A stretch of 41,745 nucleotides of DNA from a virus, in the IMG/VR virus record IMGVR_UViG_3300048029_000101, positions 1 to 41,745 of that record; one strand, given 5' to 3'. Positions 39,717-41,745 of the stretch are shown in pieces. The position numbers and the translations under genes were made by a program. Position 1 is the stretch's first letter, and every line of letters starts with the position of its first letter. Below the pieces are notes generated by a model that had not been told where the DNA came from, searched no databases, and saw only the letters and a list, made by a program, of their open reading frames with translations.

Positions 39717-40844
39717 ATGGCAGATAATTTATTAGATAAAGCATCAATATTACTTACACCAACTGCATACAACGATGGTAGTATGTTAAGTATTAAGCCA
39801 GAAAACGGAGATGGAGACTTTACATTTAGTAGAGATGGTAATGCTAGTAGAGTTAATTCAGCTGGTAATATAGTTACAGAAAGTGCAAACTTACCTAGAA
39901 TAGACTACACAGATGGTTGTGGAAGCTGGTTGCTAGAGCCACAGAGTACGAACTTGGTAACTTATTCGAGTGATTTTAGTCAGTGGACTCTAGGTAGTAA
40001 CGCAACATTATCATACGAAAGCGACATAGTTGCACCTGATGGAAGTTTAGGGGTTTATAGATTAACTTTACCTGCACAATCAAGCACTTTTTTATTAAGT
40101 AATATTTTTACTGGTCAAAACCCACTAGCCTTAAGTATTTATGCTAAATCTGCTGCAACAAATAATGATTTTAATCTTTTTGATGGAACTACCTCATCTT
40201 CTTTAAAAACTGCAACAAGTGAATGGCAGAGATTTGATTATGTTGGTAGTGGTAGTCAATTAGCTATTGTAAATCAAGGGGATACATTTATAACTGACAT
40301 ATACATTTGGGGTGCTCAAGCAGAAGCTCTATCCTACGCAACCTCATACATACCAACTAACGGAGCTATAGCAACTAGATTAGCTGATGTATGTCAAGGT
40401 GGAGGAGATGCTAGTGTATTTAATGATAGTGAGGGGGTTCTTTATGCAGAGGTTTCTCGGTTAAACGGTGATTTGTCAACAACTACAATAGCGATAAATA
40501 AAGGTGGTTCAGAGTTTTCTGGTTTCTCATTTAGAACTGATGGTAAAATATGGGCTGCGACTTATAATGGGACATCTTATGAAAACATATCACAATATAC
40601 TCCTACGGATTTTTACGACACCTATAAAATGTGTTATAAATACAAATCTAATGATTTTGCTTTATGGGTTAACGGGGTTGAAGTTGATAGTAGTGTTGTC
40701 AATACATTGACATTAACTGGATTGAACAACCTTTCTTTTAGTAGTGGTAATGCAACAAACAAATTTTTAGGAAACGTAAGAGCATTACACTACTTCCCAG
40801 AAGCATTAACAGATGCAGAATTACAATCTTTAACAACAATATAA
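39717..40844 (+). CDS. Modular receptor-binding or tail-fibre-like protein, copy 2
   Basis: A 375-residue homologue of 2886-4250. The start and the PRIDYTDGCGSW block are shared, as are a TSYIPTNG-IATRLAD stretch and the C-terminal TDAELQSLTT. The segments between them differ: the CBM-like insert before the shared block is missing, and another CBM-like segment (WTLGSNATLSYE, LSIYAKSAA) follows it. The LamG part is diverged. This fits exchange of binding cassettes to alter host range. Confidence 0.65.
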   Translation: MADNLLDKASILLTPTAYNDGSMLSIKPENGDGDFTFSRDGNASRVNSAGNIVTESANLPRIDYTDGCGSWLLEPQSTNLVTYSSDFSQWTLGSNATLSYESDIVAPDGSLGVYRLTLPAQSSTFLLSNIFTGQNPLALSIYAKSAATNNDFNLFDGTTSSSLKTATSEWQRFDYVGSGSQLAIVNQGDTFITDIYIWGAQAEALSYATSYIPTNGAIATRLADVCQGGGDASVFNDSEGVLYAEVSRLNGDLSTTTIAINKGGSEFSGFSFRTDGKIWAATYNGTSYENISQYTPTDFYDTYKMCYKYKSNDFALWVNGVEVDSSVVNTLTLTGLNNLSFSSGNATNKFLGNVRALHYFPEALTDAELQSLTTI

Positions 40845-40845
40845 A

Positions 40846-41175
40846 ATGCACATATACAAATTAGTTTTTGATACAGAACAACAAGGCAAACAAGTCTTAA
40901 TAGATAACAACGTTTGGGAAGAAGTAACAATAGAGGGTGTTACAACTATGCAATATATTAACGGAACAAAAGGTGTTGTTTATATTGGTAAGGTGGTAAA
41001 AACACAAGGTACTTATGACCCCGATGGTCACGAGATAACACCTCCAATTTATTACGATGGTGTTGCTTATGATATAATTAGTACTGATGAATTAGACTTA
41101 GAACAATACAGAGTTTATCCAAATGGCTCTGCTGCACATATGTTCTATGGTTATAAAAGAGCAGATGATACCTAG
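40846..41175 (+). CDS. Small protein downstream of the receptor-binding gene, copy 2
   Basis: A 109-residue distant homologue of 4253-4549, sharing the QGxYDxxGxEIxPPxYxxGxAYD pattern and the C-terminal YxVxPxGSxxH. Function unknown. Overlaps the next start by 11 bases. Confidence 0.55.
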   Translation: MHIYKLVFDTEQQGKQVLIDNNVWEEVTIEGVTTMQYINGTKGVVYIGKVVKTQGTYDPDGHEITPPIYYDGVAYDIISTDELDLEQYRVYPNGSAAHMFYGYKRADDT

Positions 41176-41494
41176 AGCTATGACGCAAAAAGAAATAATA
41201 TCAGAAATAAGAGAGGAGCAGAAAACTATGGCAGCAATGCAATATAGATTAGCTGCTGATTTATCTACTTTTTTTAATAAACAAGAACTATTTAACCAAC
41301 GTATATCTGACATATTAGATAATGACGAAAAGACAGACAAAAAAGGTTTAGTTTATGAAGTTGGAGAGTTATCAACTAGAATAGATAAAATTGAATTAAA
41401 AGAAAAAGTAACTGCTGGTAAAATTGCAGTAACTGTAACAATACTAACCTTTATTGGAGGAGTAGTTTTAAAAGCAATAAACATATTTGATTAA
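41165..41494 (+). CDS. Coiled-coil protein with C-terminal membrane helix
   Basis: A 109-residue protein starting MIPRAMTQKEIISEI (an ATG at 41180 is the alternative). The N-terminal part is coiled coil; the C-terminal 25 residues form a membrane helix (AGKIAVTVTILTFIGGVVLKA). This layout recalls haemolysin XhlA-type lysis helpers. It stands where copy 1 has two unrelated genes (4549 and 4786) and abuts the endolysin by TAATG. Probably a holin or holin partner; inference. Confidence 0.55.
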   Translation: MIPRAMTQKEIISEIREEQKTMAAMQYRLAADLSTFFNKQELFNQRISDILDNDEKTDKKGLVYEVGELSTRIDKIELKEKVTAGKIAVTVTILTFIGGVVLKAINIFD

Positions 41495-41745
41495 TGAGTA
41501 AATACTTTAAAGAGATTGAAGCTAATATGGATAAGAAGTTTTTATTTGTATTAGACGAAGCAAGAGAGTTTGCTGGAATACCTTTTATAATAAATAGTGC
41601 GTATAGAAGTCCAGACCATCCAGAATCTATTAAAAACCCTACATCAAGTCACATAAAAGGATTAGCAGTAGATATAAAAGCAACAGATAGTGCAACAAGG
41701 TTTAAGATAGTTGAAGCTCTTGTGAGCGTTGGTTTTACAAGAATT
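41494..41745 (+). CDS. Peptidase M15 endolysin, copy 2 (3' end cut by window)
   Basis: First 84 codons of a homologue of 5409-5732. It shares MSKYFKEIE, AYRSPDHPESIKNP and the zinc-ligand motif SSHIKGLAVDI; the last His lies beyond the window. The two enzymes differ at about one in four residues, more than the portals do. Confidence 0.85.
   Translation, partial: MSKYFKEIEANMDKKFLFVLDEAREFAGIPFIINSAYRSPDHPESIKNPTSSHIKGLAVDIKATDSATRFKIVEALVSVGFTRI

Noticed and set aside
1-41745. Identical terminal redundancy of a linear phage genome
   Set aside because: The left and right ends are homologous but differ at many positions and in gene content, so they are not a simple direct terminal repeat.
1-41745. 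tRNA, rRNA or insertion sequences
   Set aside because: No cloverleaf-like sequences, ribosomal RNA segments, transposase genes or terminal inverted repeats were recognised on reading.

Overview
The window is almost entirely one genome of a tailed, siphovirus-like bacteriophage that infects a Bacteroidota host, probably a flavobacterium. The host is inferred from three things: very AT-rich DNA, translation starts without Shine-Dalgarno sequences but with A-rich leaders, and promoters of the Bacteroidota type (TTG, about 20 bases, TAnnTTTG). I see no tRNA, rRNA, CRISPR, insertion sequence or integrase.

Layout. 1-6318: head and late genes on the plus strand (portal, DUF6712-like connector, modular receptor-binding protein, M15 peptidase endolysin, 3-TM holin, several tiny membrane genes). 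6535-7032: a degenerate M15-like membrane protein. 7151-14383: early/middle genes (lipoprotein, secreted protein, ERF annealing protein, DUF3127 ssDNA-binding-like protein, HNH, RecA-like ATPase, metallophosphoesterase, PD-(D/E)XK-like and RusA-like nucleases, ECF-like sigma factor, 5'-3' exonuclease). 14404-15991: terminase. 15995-16500: an iteron-like array of 19-base units followed by AT-rich DNA, a candidate replication origin. 16565-18884: small unknown early genes with their own promoters. 19314-22453: a minus-strand operon (HTH protein, nucleotide hydrolase-like protein, DnaA domain IV-like protein, tiny membrane and Cys-rich peptides). 22541-36727: tail and capsid assembly on the plus strand (tail chaperone with a frameshift, completion proteins, tail-tip proteins, tape measure, XkdF-like protease, LamG protein, scaffold, major capsid protein, probable tail tube). 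36820-41745: a second, diverged copy of the portal-to-endolysin region, starting exactly 36,831 bases after the first.

The two copies are clearly homologous but differ at many silent sites, and they carry different receptor-binding-protein middles and lysis-side genes. They are therefore not ordinary terminal redundancy. The window is either a circular genome assembled through its end into a co-occurring relative, or two related phages in tandem.

Regulation is unusually legible. A 15-base motif (AAAAATAGTTATCTT) stands in front of each structural operon (terminase, tail, protease, scaffold/capsid, portal) and is proposed to be the late promoter, possibly read by the phage's own sigma factor at 11845-12384. 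Early promoters fit the host consensus, and four of them share an extra conserved box (YRTAYGTCA) that may be an operator. Many genes overlap by TAATG or ATGA, indicating translational coupling. Following these junctions revealed about a dozen genes of 26-52 codons. The tail chaperone gene has a T9 slippery run at the exact start of an open -1 frame that ends on the next gene's start codon, strong evidence for a G/GT-type programmed frameshift.
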